In this document: one piece after another, positions 16,190 to 25,800 of the stretch | How positions within the stretch are numbered: position 1 is the stretch's first letter | Layout: the number at the start of each line of letters is the position of its first letter | Assembly (NCBI GenBank): GCA_902799685.1 | Contig: CADCBO010000021.1 | Location: 1 to 64,000 of the forward strand | Origin: an uncultured Bacteroidales bacterium | Lineage (GTDB): Bacteria > Bacteroidota > Bacteroidia > Bacteroidales > Bacteroidaceae | DNA: 64,000 bases | Direction: 5' to 3' | The notes under the pieces: model-generated | What the model was told of the DNA's origin: nothing | Database searches by the model: none | Seen by the model: the letters and a program-made list of their open reading frames with translations, nothing else | Translations under genes and position numbers: made by a program

Positions 16190-16225
16190 AATAGCGTATC
16201 GCTTGTGGCGAATACGCTATTTTTG
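16190..16225 (+). promoter_or_regulatory. Palindrome overlapping the lplA-gcv promoter
   Basis: AATAGCGTAT (16190-16199) is perfectly complementary to ATACGCTATT (16212-16221), with CGC/GCG extending the stem towards a TTGTG loop. The downstream arm overlaps the -7 box TATTTTTG (16218-16225), 17 bp before the lplA ATG. The structure could be an operator at the promoter, or a terminator if transcription starts at 16144. Confidence 0.55.
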
Positions 16226-16241
16226 TGCTTATCAGTTTAGT

Positions 16242-16976
16242 ATGGCACAGGGATTGACTTTGTTGCGGTTGCCTGAGGGCAGTGAAGAGGGCTGGCGCAG
16301 GCTGGTTTTCTGGCTGGCGCTTGAGGAGTGGGCTGTAGAGCATGCTCCCGGCTCGTTCTTTGTGTGGAATGTAAGGCCCACGGTAATATTCGGCCGCAAC
16401 CAGGACATGGAGGCCGAGGTCAATGTGCCGTATTGTGTTGAACATGGCATAGAGATGTACCGCCGCAAGAGCGGAGGCGGTTGCGTCTATGCCGATGAGG
16501 GCAACCTGATGCTCTCATATATTACTGAATGCCCCGATGTGAACCAGGCGTTTGATGAATATCTGTCCCGTCTGGCCGATGCCCTGCGCAGTTTGGGCCT
16601 GGATGCGGTGCGAACCCAGCATAATGATGTACTGGTGGGAGGTCGTAAGGTATCGGGCAATGCCTGCTATGCTACAAAGACCGGTTGCATAGTACACGGA
16701 ACGCTTCTGTATGATACTGATTTCAATGATATGGAGCGTGCCATCACTCCGTCTAAGGAGAAACTTGAAAGCAAGGGAATCAAGTCCGTACGTCAGCGTG
16801 TAGAGAATCTGAAAAATTGTGGATTACTTTTTGGCCTTGATGTTTTGAAGTCAAAACTAATTGATTATTTTTGTAAGGATATGCGGTTTTTAAGCAAAAC
16901 AGAGCTATCTGAAGTGCTTGAGACCGAGAAAACCTATCTTGACGAAAACTTTATAAAATATGGACGAAGAAATTAA
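16242..16976 (+). CDS. lplA: Lipoate-protein ligase A family protein
   Basis: Start ATG 16242 (MAQGLTLLRLPEG) gives 244 residues. Signatures are RRKSGGGCVYADEGNLMLSY (canonical RRxSGGGxVxHDxGN, with Ala in place of His) and HNDVLVGGRKVSGNACY, carrying the conserved lysine for lipoyl-AMP binding. The family attaches lipoate to a lysine of lipoyl domains using ATP, or transfers lipoyl/octanoyl groups. It lacks the C-terminal accessory domain of E. coli LplA (338 residues), as in several small homologues, which may need a partner. It heads the glycine cleavage operon and overlaps gcvT by 17 bp. It is therefore most likely dedicated to modifying GcvH Lys64. Octanoyl transferase activity cannot be excluded. 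Confidence 0.88.
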   Translation: MAQGLTLLRLPEGSEEGWRRLVFWLALEEWAVEHAPGSFFVWNVRPTVIFGRNQDMEAEVNVPYCVEHGIEMYRRKSGGGCVYADEGNLMLSYITECPDVNQAFDEYLSRLADALRSLGLDAVRTQHNDVLVGGRKVSGNACYATKTGCIVHGTLLYDTDFNDMERAITPSKEKLESKGIKSVRQRVENLKNCGLLFGLDVLKSKLIDYFCKDMRFLSKTELSEVLETEKTYLDENFIKYGRRN

Positions 16977-18063
16977 GAAAACCTGTCTCCACGCCAGCCA
17001 CGTGGCATTGGGTGCGCAGATGAGCCCGTTTGCAGGCTTTGATATGCCCATCCAGTACTCAGGCATAACCCAGGAGCATCTGGCAGTGAGGAACAAGGTG
17101 GGCATTTTTGATGTCTCCCACATGGGCGAGATATTCATAAGCGGTCCCGATGCCGAGCGTTACGTGAACCACATCTTCACCAACAACATAAGCGGCTACA
17201 ATCCCGGCAAGATCCTGTACGGCATGATGCTTTACCCGGACGGCGGATGCGTTGATGACCTGCTGGTATATCGCGAGTTTGAGCCCGACCATTTCCTTCT
17301 GGTGGTAAATGCCGCCAACATATACAAGGACTATCAATGGATGCTGGACCAGCAGAAAGGTTACGACGTCAAGATAGACAACCAGTCCGATGCCTGGGGC
17401 CAGATAGCCATCCAAGGCCCGGAAGCCGAGAAAACCGTAGTTGAGCTCCTGGGCCTTGAGTGTGCCAAATCACTGATGTTCTATGAGTACTGCAACGCCC
17501 AATATAACGGTCACCGTCTGATAGTCAGCCGTTCCGGCTACACCGGCGAGGACGGCTTTGAACTCTACGCCACCCCACAGGACACCATACAGATCTGGGA
17601 CCGCTTGATCAAGGCCGGAGTCCAGCCCTGCGGCCTGGGTTGCCGCGACACCCTCCGCTTCGAAGCCGGCCTGCCTCTGTACGGCGACGAACTGAGCACA
17701 GAAATCAGCCCCATAGAAGCCGGCTTAGGCATGTTCTGCAAACTTGACAAAGCCGAATTCATAGGCCGCGAATCCCTAGTTGCCCAAAAAGAGCTGGGAG
17801 TTGACAAAAAACTGGTAGGAATAGAGATCTTTGACCGAGCCATCCCCCGCCACGGCTACCCCGTAGAGTTGGAGGATGGAACGCCAGTAGGCGAGGTAAC
17901 AACCGGTTACCACAGCATCACCCTTGACAAAAGCATCTGCTTTGCCCTGGTAAAGCCAGAGTTCGCTGCCCTGGATACCCCCTTGTGGATCCGTATCCGC
18001 AAAAAAGTGTTCCCCGGTAAGGTTGTCAAGAAACGTTTTTATCAAACCAATTACAAAAAATAA
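16960..18063 (+). CDS. gcvT: Glycine cleavage system T protein (aminomethyltransferase)
   Basis: This 367-residue protein transfers the methylene group from the aminomethyl-lipoyl arm of GcvH to tetrahydrofolate, releasing ammonia. Family blocks are clear: PFAGFDMPIQYSGI near the N-terminus, FDVSHMGEI, the folate-site DD in GGCVDDLLVYR, SRSGYTGEDGFELY, and GCRDTLRFEAGLPLYGDEL. The C-terminal GcvT_C barrel ends in KKVFPGKVVKKRF. The full family length is present. The start overlaps the lplA 3' end (ATG within AAATATGGACG), indicating translational coupling. A structured 124-bp repeat separates it from gcvH. Confidence 0.95.
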   Translation: MDEEIKKTCLHASHVALGAQMSPFAGFDMPIQYSGITQEHLAVRNKVGIFDVSHMGEIFISGPDAERYVNHIFTNNISGYNPGKILYGMMLYPDGGCVDDLLVYREFEPDHFLLVVNAANIYKDYQWMLDQQKGYDVKIDNQSDAWGQIAIQGPEAEKTVVELLGLECAKSLMFYEYCNAQYNGHRLIVSRSGYTGEDGFELYATPQDTIQIWDRLIKAGVQPCGLGCRDTLRFEAGLPLYGDELSTEISPIEAGLGMFCKLDKAEFIGRESLVAQKELGVDKKLVGIEIFDRAIPRHGYPVELEDGTPVGEVTTGYHSITLDKSICFALVKPEFAALDTPLWIRIRKKVFPGKVVKKRFYQTNYKK

Positions 18064-18107
18064 AAGCCTGCTGTCCTGAATCTCTTCCTAGTCGAGCAGT
18101 TGAGAGA

Positions 18108-18231
18108 GGGAGAGTTTTGGGTAAGGAAAACCATCGACGCCCGTGTCGCTGTGAACGGGAGGGGCCCGCGGCCAAAGGCCGTGGGAGGGATAGCGCCAAA
18201 GGCGCGTAGTTTTATCTACCCAAACTCTCCC
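18108..18231. repeat. Structured intergenic repeat element inside the gcv operon
   Basis: Outer arms GGGAGAGTTTTGGGTA (18108-18123) and TACCCAAACTCTCCC (18217-18231) are complementary apart from one unpaired base. They enclose CCCGCGGCC-AAA-GGCCGTGGG (18165-18185) and GCGCC-AAA-GGCGC (18193-18205), two triloop hairpins. The result is a cruciform or cloverleaf-like RNA of ~124 nt between gcvT and gcvH. It resembles the triloop hairpins at 46071-46120. It looks like a small mobile or dispersed element or an RNA stability/processing structure; it carries no ORF. Confidence 0.7.
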
Positions 18232-18276
18232 GAGACCAACGAACAAAAAAGAAATAACGAACAAAAAAAGAATAAT

Positions 18277-18657
18277 ATGAGCAAAGTATTAGAAGGATTA
18301 AAGTACAGTGATACCCATGAGTGGGTAAAAGTAGAAGGTGACATAGCAATAATCGGAGTAACAGACTTCGCCCAGAAAGAGATGGGTGAAATAACCTACG
18401 TAGATTGCCCCGATGTAGATGACGAGGTAGAGAAGGGAAGTGAGTTCGGGGCCCTGGAGAGCGTAAAAGCCGCCAGCGACCTGTTCAGCCCCGTAAGCGG
18501 CACCGTAACCGAGGTAAACGAAGAGGTTGTTGACGATCCCAAGCTGGTCAACGATGACGCATTCGGCAACTGGATTATCAAGGTGCAGATGAGCGACGCA
18601 TCGGAGCTTGACGACCTGATGGACGCATCGGCCTACAAAGCATTTATCAAGGAGTGA
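18277..18657 (+). CDS. gcvH: Glycine cleavage system H protein
   Basis: This 126-residue lipoyl carrier starts at ATG 18277; an open frame continues upstream through the repeat element but is not coding. The lipoyl lysine is Lys64 in GALESVKAASD, and THEWVKVEGD and GNWIIKV are typical family blocks. It shuttles the aminomethyl group between GcvP, GcvT and Lpd, and its lipoate is presumably installed by the first gene of the operon. Its TGA overlaps the gcvPA ATG (TGATG), and AAGGAG just upstream is a rare Shine-Dalgarno-like sequence for this genome. Confidence 0.96.
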   Translation: MSKVLEGLKYSDTHEWVKVEGDIAIIGVTDFAQKEMGEITYVDCPDVDDEVEKGSEFGALESVKAASDLFSPVSGTVTEVNEEVVDDPKLVNDDAFGNWIIKVQMSDASELDDLMDASAYKAFIKE

Positions 18658-19976
18658 TGGCCGGTTTCCAGTATTTCCCGCATACAGACAGCGACATTCG
18701 CGCCATGCTTGACCGCATTGGCGTGAAAAGTCTGGATGATCTGTATGCCGACGTCCCGCAGGACTGTCTCTACAAAGGAGAGTATGACCTGCCCGATGCA
18801 ATGACCGAGCAGCAGGTCCGCGACTTTTTTGAAGGACTTGCCGCCAAGAACCCCAAACTAAAGGTGTTTGCAGGAGCCGGAGCCTATGATCACTATACTC
18901 CCGCAGTGATCCCGTATATCACCCAGCGCAGCGAGTTCATTACCGCCTATACCCCGTATCAGTGCGAGATATCGCAGGGAACGCTAAGGTACATATTTGA
19001 GTACCAGAGCATGATCTGCACGCTGACCGGAATGGACGTAAGCAACGCCTCCATGTATGACGGTCCCACAGCCGCAGCAGAGTCCATGCGAATGATGGTA
19101 GCCCAGGCCAAGAAAAAGAACACGGTGCTGGTGTCAAACACCCTTTTGCCGCAGGTAAGAGGCGTGATAGCCACATACGCCAAGTATGCCGGCATCACTA
19201 TTAAGGAAATAGCTCAGGATAACGGCCAGACAAGCAAGGCATCACTTGAAAAGTTGATAGCCCAGGGTGATGTGGCTGGAGCGATCGTTCCTTCAGTAAA
19301 TCGCTTTGGAATAATTGAGAATCTGGAGGGAATGGCCGATGCCCTGCACGCCGACAAGGCCTTGCTTACCGTCTATTGTGACCCATCTGCTCTGGCTGTA
19401 GTAAAGACACCTGCAGAGTGGGGTGCCGACGTAGCTGTAGGCGATGGCCAGCCGTTGGGAATTCCGTTGTGCTACGGAGGTCCCTATGTGGGCTTCATGG
19501 CCTGCAAGCAGGACTACATGCGCAAACTGCCCGGCCGTATAGTAGGCCAGACTACCGATAAGGAGGGCCGCCGTGCATTCGTGCTCACACTGCAGGCCCG
19601 CGAGCAACACATTCGCCGCGAGAAAGCCACCAGCAACATCTGCTCGAACGAGAGCCTGATGGCACTCTGGGTAACCGTATATCTGTCACTGATGGGTCCC
19701 GAGGGCATGAAGCAGGTAAATGACTTGTGCTACCAGCGCGCCCATTACCTGTATGACAAGCTCCTTGCAACCGGACAGTTTGAGCCCGTATTCAAGGATG
19801 CCACCTTCCTGAAGGAGTTCGTCATCAAGTCAAAGGCACCCGCCGCACAGGTACAGAAGAAACTGGCCGATGCCGGATTCTTCGGCGCCCTTGAGACCGA
19901 GGATGGCTACGTGAGTTTCTGCGTTACCGAAAAACGCAGTTATGCCGATATTGATGAACTTGTAAAAGCGCTCTGA
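18657..19976 (+). CDS. gcvPA: Glycine dehydrogenase (decarboxylating) subunit 1
   Basis: Start ATG 18657 is set by the TGATG overlap with gcvH. The 439-residue chain matches the N-terminal half of P-protein: FAGAGAYDHYTPAVI, YTPYQCEISQGTLRYIFEYQ, TGMDVSNASMYDGPTAAAE, LPQVRGVI and GRRAFVLTLQAREQHIRREKATSNICSNE. The subunit lacks the PLP lysine but completes the active site with GcvPB. Two-subunit P-protein is usual in anaerobes and thermophiles, whereas E. coli has one ~957-residue chain. It decarboxylates glycine and hands the aminomethyl group to GcvH. Confidence 0.96.
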   Translation: MAGFQYFPHTDSDIRAMLDRIGVKSLDDLYADVPQDCLYKGEYDLPDAMTEQQVRDFFEGLAAKNPKLKVFAGAGAYDHYTPAVIPYITQRSEFITAYTPYQCEISQGTLRYIFEYQSMICTLTGMDVSNASMYDGPTAAAESMRMMVAQAKKKNTVLVSNTLLPQVRGVIATYAKYAGITIKEIAQDNGQTSKASLEKLIAQGDVAGAIVPSVNRFGIIENLEGMADALHADKALLTVYCDPSALAVVKTPAEWGADVAVGDGQPLGIPLCYGGPYVGFMACKQDYMRKLPGRIVGQTTDKEGRRAFVLTLQAREQHIRREKATSNICSNESLMALWVTVYLSLMGPEGMKQVNDLCYQRAHYLYDKLLATGQFEPVFKDATFLKEFVIKSKAPAAQVQKKLADAGFFGALETEDGYVSFCVTEKRSYADIDELVKAL

Positions 19977-19978
19977 CT

Positions 19979-21355
19979 ATGAAGTACTACGATAAACTGA
20001 TATTCGAGTTAAGCAAGCAGGGCCGTACAGGTTACTCATTACCCCAGACCTGCAGCAAGTGCAAAGGCACAGAGGCAATACCCGCCGGACTGCTCCGTAG
20101 CAAAGCTCCCGAACTGCCCCAGGTAAGCGAGGTGGATGTAGTTCGTCACTACACCAATCTGAGCCAGATGAACTTTGGCGTTGACACCGGATTCTATCCG
20201 CTGGGCAGCTGCACCATGAAGTACAATCCCAAGATAAACGAGGAGATTGCCGCAATGCCCGCATTCGGAGGGGACGCTATATATAAAGGTATAGACAGTG
20301 CACTTGCCGCCATAACCGGTATGAAGCACTTTACATTCAAGCCCTGCGCCGGAGCACACGGCGAGCTTACGGGTCTGATGATAATCCGCGAGTACCATAT
20401 GTCGCGCGGAGACACCAAGCGTACCCGCATCATAGTGCCCGACAGCGCACACGGAACCAACCCCGCCAGTGCTGCGGTTTGCGGACTGGATGTGGTAGTT
20501 GTAAAGTCAAACGTCAACGGCCTGGTTGATGTGGAGGACCTCAAACCTCTGCTGGACGATACAATAGCCGGCATAATGATGACCAACCCCAACACCCTGG
20601 GACTCTTTGAGAAGGATATTCGCCAGATTGCCGATCTGGTACATGCCGCAGGCGGTCTGCTCTATTATGACGGAGCCAACATGAACCCGCTCATAGGCAC
20701 CGTACGTCCGGGTGATATGGGATTCGATGTGATGCACCTTAACCTGCACAAGTCATTCTCAACTCCTCACGGAGGCGGCGGTCCCGGAAGCGGTCCTGTA
20801 GGCGTATGTGACAAGCTGGTGCCGTTCCTGGGTGTGAACGTATCGGGATTCAACGGTAACTTTGGCGTGATACTGAGAGCCTACGCATATATCCTTATGC
20901 TGGGCCGCCAGAACGTAAAGCTGTGCGGCAAGCTGGCCACCCTGGGTGCCAACTACATCAAGGAATCACTCAAGGATTGCTACAAACTGCCCATACCAAC
21001 CGTATGCAAGCATGAGTTCGTATTTGACGGCCTCATTAACGACGGCGCACGTGATGGCAAGGAGGGTGCTGCAACACTCGATGTAGCCAAGCGTCTGCTT
21101 GACTTCGGGTTCCACGCACCTACAATTTATTTCCCGCTGCTGTTCCATCAGGCCATAATGATTGAGCCTACCGAGACAGAGTCAAAGGAGACTTTGGATG
21201 AGTTTATTGATGTGATGCGCAAGATTGCCGCCGAGGCAGCACAGGATCCCGATATCCTGCACGGTGCACCGCACAACACACCCATATCACGTCCCGATGA
21301 GACCACAGCGGCACGTAATCCTATCCTTAAATACTGGGACGCATGCGCTTGCTGA
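19979..21355 (+). CDS. gcvPB: Glycine dehydrogenase (decarboxylating) subunit 2
   Basis: This 458-residue PLP-bearing half of P-protein starts two bases after the gcvPA stop. The PLP lysine is Lys258 in LNLHKSFSTPHGGGGPGSGPVGV-type sequence, and YPLGSCTMKYNPK and AHGTNPASAA are typical blocks. With GcvPA it catalyses glycine decarboxylation in the cytoplasm. The 3' end overlaps lpdA by 13 bp. Stops, starts and overlaps make gcvH-gcvPA-gcvPB-lpdA a tightly coupled set. Confidence 0.96.
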   Translation: MKYYDKLIFELSKQGRTGYSLPQTCSKCKGTEAIPAGLLRSKAPELPQVSEVDVVRHYTNLSQMNFGVDTGFYPLGSCTMKYNPKINEEIAAMPAFGGDAIYKGIDSALAAITGMKHFTFKPCAGAHGELTGLMIIREYHMSRGDTKRTRIIVPDSAHGTNPASAAVCGLDVVVVKSNVNGLVDVEDLKPLLDDTIAGIMMTNPNTLGLFEKDIRQIADLVHAAGGLLYYDGANMNPLIGTVRPGDMGFDVMHLNLHKSFSTPHGGGGPGSGPVGVCDKLVPFLGVNVSGFNGNFGVILRAYAYILMLGRQNVKLCGKLATLGANYIKESLKDCYKLPIPTVCKHEFVFDGLINDGARDGKEGAATLDVAKRLLDFGFHAPTIYFPLLFHQAIMIEPTETESKETLDEFIDVMRKIAAEAAQDPDILHGAPHNTPISRPDETTAARNPILKYWDACAC

Positions 21356-22638
21356 TAATAGGTGGAGGCCCCGGCGGTTACGAGACCGCTGTGGAGGCTT
21401 CAAAACGGGGATTGGAGGTAACCCTTATATCAGAAGGGCCGCTGGGCGGAGCCTGTCTGAATGAGGGTTGCATACCAACCAAGACATTCTGCCACTATGC
21501 AGAACTGATAGAGCAGAATCTCAAGGCCGGTCTGGACAGCCGGCCGTCATTTGCGGCAGCGGCAGAGCGCAAGCAGGCTGTGGTGGAGCAGTTGCGCTCT
21601 GGCATAGACATGCTGCTCAAGAATGTGCAGGTGGTGCAGGGCAGGGCTGAGTTCAAGGATTCCAGGACCGTACTATGCAATGGTCAGGAATATACCGCCG
21701 ACAAGATAATAATAGCAACCGGATCCGTATCGGCATCGCTGCCTATACCCGGTGCGGAGAGCTGTCTTACATCAAAGGAGATCCTGGACCTTACGGAGGT
21801 CCCGGAGAGTCTTTGCGTGATAGGCGGCGGTGTGATAGGTCTGGAGTTTGCCTCCATATTCCGTAGTTTCGGCAGTGAGGTTACTGTGCTGGAGTATTGT
21901 CCCAACATACTTCCGCGCTTTGATGTGGATCTGGCCAAACGCCTCAAGCAGTCACTCACCAAACGCGGCATCAGCATTGAGGTGCAGGCGCAGGTGACAC
22001 GCATTGACGGTAATACAGTAACTTACATAAAGAAGGAGAAGGAGTTTACCGTTCAGGCCGATAAGGCTCTGATGGCAGTGGGCCGTCGTCCCAATACCCA
22101 AGGGTTGAACCTGGAGGCTGCCGGAATTGACTATACACGCAAGGGCATTACCGTAAACGATCGTTTTGAGACATCGGTACCCGGTATTTATGCCGTGGGC
22201 GATGTAACTGGCGGAATAATGCTTGCCCATGCGGCAACATATCAGGGACTGCATGCACTCAACTGCATCTGCGGTCAGGATGACAGCATACGTTTTGACC
22301 TTATTCCCGCAGCGGTGTTCACCATGCCAGAGGTTGCAACCGCAGGCTTGACTGAGGAGCAGTGCAAGGAGCATGAACTTCAGGTAAGATGTCTGAAATC
22401 TTTCTACCGCGCCAATGGGAAAGCCGTATCGATGGATGAGACCGACGGCTACTGCAAACTGATTGTCTCAGAGAGCGGAACAATCCTTGGAGCACATCTT
22501 ATGGGCGCGCATGCATCGGACCTTATACATGAGATAGCTGCGGTAATAAATATGAAAGGCACTCTTGGGCAGATGCAGAACATGATTCATGCCCATCCTA
22601 CACTGAGCGAGATTGTGCAGTCCGCTTTGCATAATTGA
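21343..22638 (+). CDS. lpdA: Dihydrolipoyl dehydrogenase (L protein)
   Basis: This 431-residue flavoprotein disulfide reductase has the FAD dinucleotide fold LIIGGGPGGYE. The redox disulfide is GGACLNEGCIPTK (Cys38/Cys43), the NAD fold is CVIGGGVIGLEFASIF, the FAD motif is GIYAVGDVTGG, and the C-terminal HPTLSE holds the catalytic His of the partner subunit. It reoxidises the dihydrolipoyl arm of GcvH and passes electrons to NAD+. It is slightly short against the usual ~465-475 residues but all functional blocks are present. Overlap with gcvPB by 13 bp and its place at the operon end mark it as the glycine-cleavage L protein, though it may also serve 2-oxoacid dehydrogenases elsewhere. Confidence 0.94.
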   Translation: MRLLIIGGGPGGYETAVEASKRGLEVTLISEGPLGGACLNEGCIPTKTFCHYAELIEQNLKAGLDSRPSFAAAAERKQAVVEQLRSGIDMLLKNVQVVQGRAEFKDSRTVLCNGQEYTADKIIIATGSVSASLPIPGAESCLTSKEILDLTEVPESLCVIGGGVIGLEFASIFRSFGSEVTVLEYCPNILPRFDVDLAKRLKQSLTKRGISIEVQAQVTRIDGNTVTYIKKEKEFTVQADKALMAVGRRPNTQGLNLEAAGIDYTRKGITVNDRFETSVPGIYAVGDVTGGIMLAHAATYQGLHALNCICGQDDSIRFDLIPAAVFTMPEVATAGLTEEQCKEHELQVRCLKSFYRANGKAVSMDETDGYCKLIVSESGTILGAHLMGAHASDLIHEIAAVINMKGTLGQMQNMIHAHPTLSEIVQSALHN

Positions 22639-22711
22639 CATCTTTGCTGCTACTTGGACAAATTCTTATAAAAAAAAAGTCTTCAGAAAAATTAAATTAA
22701 CAGTTATTTGA

Positions 22712-22719
22712 TATATTTG
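22712..22719 (+). promoter_or_regulatory. -7 box of the large secreted protein
   Basis: TATATTTG matches TAnnTTTG, 91 bp before the ATG at 22811, leaving a long AT-rich leader with a T-run. No clear terminator for the gcv operon is visible between 22639 and 22711. Confidence 0.6.
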
Positions 22720-22810
22720 CCTTTGGAGAGATTCCAACGTTAAAAGGTCTTTTTTATAAAAGGGCTCATTTTTTATTTTTATTTATTAACCTATATTCTA
22801 ATTGTATTTT

Positions 22811-25800
22811 ATGAGGAAAATCTACTTGATTTTTGCGGGACTTCTGTTTACGGGAGTTTCCGTCTTTGCACAGCCGGATCTTAAAGATCCCAGGAATGCA
22901 AGGGTCATCTTCAATCAGACCTTTGAAGTGGCAGATGGTTTGAATGAAGAGCAGGCGTATGCCGAATGGAGCCAGACTCCTATTGACACAATCCATGAGA
23001 TTGAGTATTATTCCAAGATCGGTACCAGCAGTGTCAGTAGCAGAACTGATATCTACGATGGCAGTCCGGATTGGGAGATTTTTGCAGTAAGAACTGACTC
23101 TACCAGTTCTGAGTGGACAGAGACAAATCCAGGTGACGGTATCGTGATGTTCAATGGTGCAGATCCTACATCAAGTGCTACTGAAATAGCAAATAAGATT
23201 TATGACAATGACCATTGGAAAATTGTAGGTGATCCCAATGGTCTGGATAAGGACCGTATCGATGCCTTTAAACAGTATGGTGTAGATGGCGGAAATTACT
23301 ATTTCCAATGGGAGACAGGTGATATTTCAAAAGCTCGTGCAGCAGGCAATATTTCATCTTCCCATTATTCAACCGATACCCGCAGTACCAAGAACTACCG
23401 TCGTACCCTTTATGTACGTGGCTTGGACATTGAGGAAGAGTCGTCTTACCGCCTTACTTTCTTCATCAAGGCAAAAAAACTGAATACATGGAATCCCTTG
23501 TTCTATGCTGATGTAATGCGTGGTTACCATCACCAGCGTGCCGCTTTCTCTATGGGTTACAAGAGTGGCAAGGAATTCTCGTTGGCAATGGCAGATGGTG
23601 ATCTGGAGGATAACGTATGGCAGAAAGTAACAATGATGACATACTACAACAATGCTCATGAAGCCGATGCATACGTATTCTACAAAGGTGACTACAGCTG
23701 GTCTGATGACTGGAGATGGCGTCCTTCTGAGGATTTGTGGCCGGAAGGAAAAACTCTTGCCGAGGGTGATTCGCTGAATTACGTAAAGCAGCCTGACAAG
23801 TTCTTTGTGCGTCTTTCATTCGTAACTGACAGTATTGTTTATTCACTCGACAACCTGTCACTGACCAAGTCTTGGATTGCCGGTTGCGAGTATCATGGAG
23901 ACAAGCTTCGCGTTGACTTTGGCTATGAGACAAATCTTGGTCAGCTTGTAAAGGAGGCCAAGGCCAAGACAAATATCGCTGCAGTAGAGGTGCCTGATGA
24001 ATCAGGAAAGTATTTCCAGGTATGGTGCCTTAAGAAAGGCGGTGATCCCAAGAAGACTACCGGCGGTGAATACGATACCGGTGACTGGGAGGAAATGTAT
24101 ATCCGTTCCGCTGAGTACCATGAGGATGGTTACATGTACATGTTTACTGATTACTATGAAGATCCATTTACACATGAAATGACTCCTTATGAGTTTGAGG
24201 ATTATGATCAGGTGCTTGTAACATTCCATAATCCCACAGACCTTCCTGACTTGACGCTCAAATATACCGGTGATCTTTATCCTAAGGCTCTTGACTCTGC
24301 ATGGGTGGCTGACGGAAAGATTGTTCCCGATTTCTACAATGAGTTGGCTACACCTAATCCGTACGCATTTACAAGTGTGGTTTCCATGACTTCACTTCCT
24401 CCTGTACTTCAGGGCGAACCGTTTGAGGAAGGCTCTTTTGGTCTTGACGGTACTATAAGGGAGTTGCGTTTCAAGTTCTCAAAGGAAGTTGAAGCTGATG
24501 TTAATTTCAAGGGTGAGCAGACTGACAATGTAGTAGCTTACGTGAACGACGAGGTGTGGTTACCGTCATGGTCTGCAGCTGATACTTCTCTTGTAATTAC
24601 CCGTCCCGAAACGACTGATGTTCTTAAGGGTGATTATGAAGTTAAGCTTATACAGATACATGCAAGAGGCGGTGCCAATGGTGACAATGTGATTTTACAC
24701 TATCATTTCGGTGAATTCAGCAAGACCGTATCCGCTACTCAGATAAGTTCTGACTGGAGAAGTGAAGGAAACGGTGTATTGACTGGTTACAATCCGGCAA
24801 GTACTTATGCTCATGATGGTAATACCGAATTCCTGAAAGGTGGAGGCAGCAAAAAGGGTAAGACCCGTGTATATGCAATGGCTGGAACCTATCCTAACGA
24901 TTGCGGATATGTAATAACCCAATATGTACAAAATGAAACAGGTAACATGTACTCAATAGTACATTTTGACAAAGCAGAAGATTTAACAATAGAGTTCTTG
25001 GGAACAGGATGGGCTTATAGCGGCAGCAAGGCGCCGGGTCTCCCATGCTATCTGTACTTCTATCCTGCACCTGAAGGTACTTTAGAAAACGGTAATGACA
25101 ATGGCTTTGCAATCTTGGAAGCTTGTGAAAAGACAGCATTAGGTTCATTTACTCCCAAAACAGTTGTCCAAAAGGGTAATATCGAAGACAAAGATACCGG
25201 TACCTGGCCAGATGAGGTAGAAACCTTCAAATTTAACTTTACTGTACCCAGTGCAGGCGATTATGTATTTGAATGGGTTACAAAGGATGCTCCTAAGGCA
25301 GATGTTAAGAGTGGTGTCTTTATCAGTAACTATACCGTCAAGAGTGCTAATGCCGGTGACCTGTCAACCATGTATGTTAAGATGATTAACGACATTTATG
25401 ACAAGGCCGTAGAAAAGAAGGCAGAAGTTGATGCTGCTGAACGTGACTACAAGGGATCACTTTATAATGCTTTTGTTGATTATATTGCAACCTTCAAGGA
25501 GAATGCTTTCAAGGAAACAGCTCCAAGTGCATATAACAGCAATTATGCTGCAATGAGCAGTGCAATCAATGAAATGCAGGCCCGTATGGATACTGTTGAC
25601 CTGTTCTACACTACAGAGACCAATGCAAAAGCCAAACTTGCAGGCTTGGCTGGTGACAGTACAAATCTGGCCGTTTATAAGGCTCTTGATACACACCTGA
25701 ATGCAAATGAGGGTATTGTATTCTCAGAAAAGGAGACATCTTATCTGACAGCCGAGATCAATGCCTATGAGGCCGAGATGACTGCAGTTGATGACCGTCT

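Noticed and set aside
18100..18276. An N-terminal extension of gcvH by 59 codons.
   Set aside because: It runs through the structured repeat element; the family start MSKVLEGLKYSDTHEWV at 18277 gives the normal length of 126 residues.
21343..22638. Suspicion that lpdA is truncated because it is about 40 residues short.
   Set aside because: The FAD fold, redox disulfide, NAD fold, GD motif and HPTLSE are all present in order, so the shortness is in loops.
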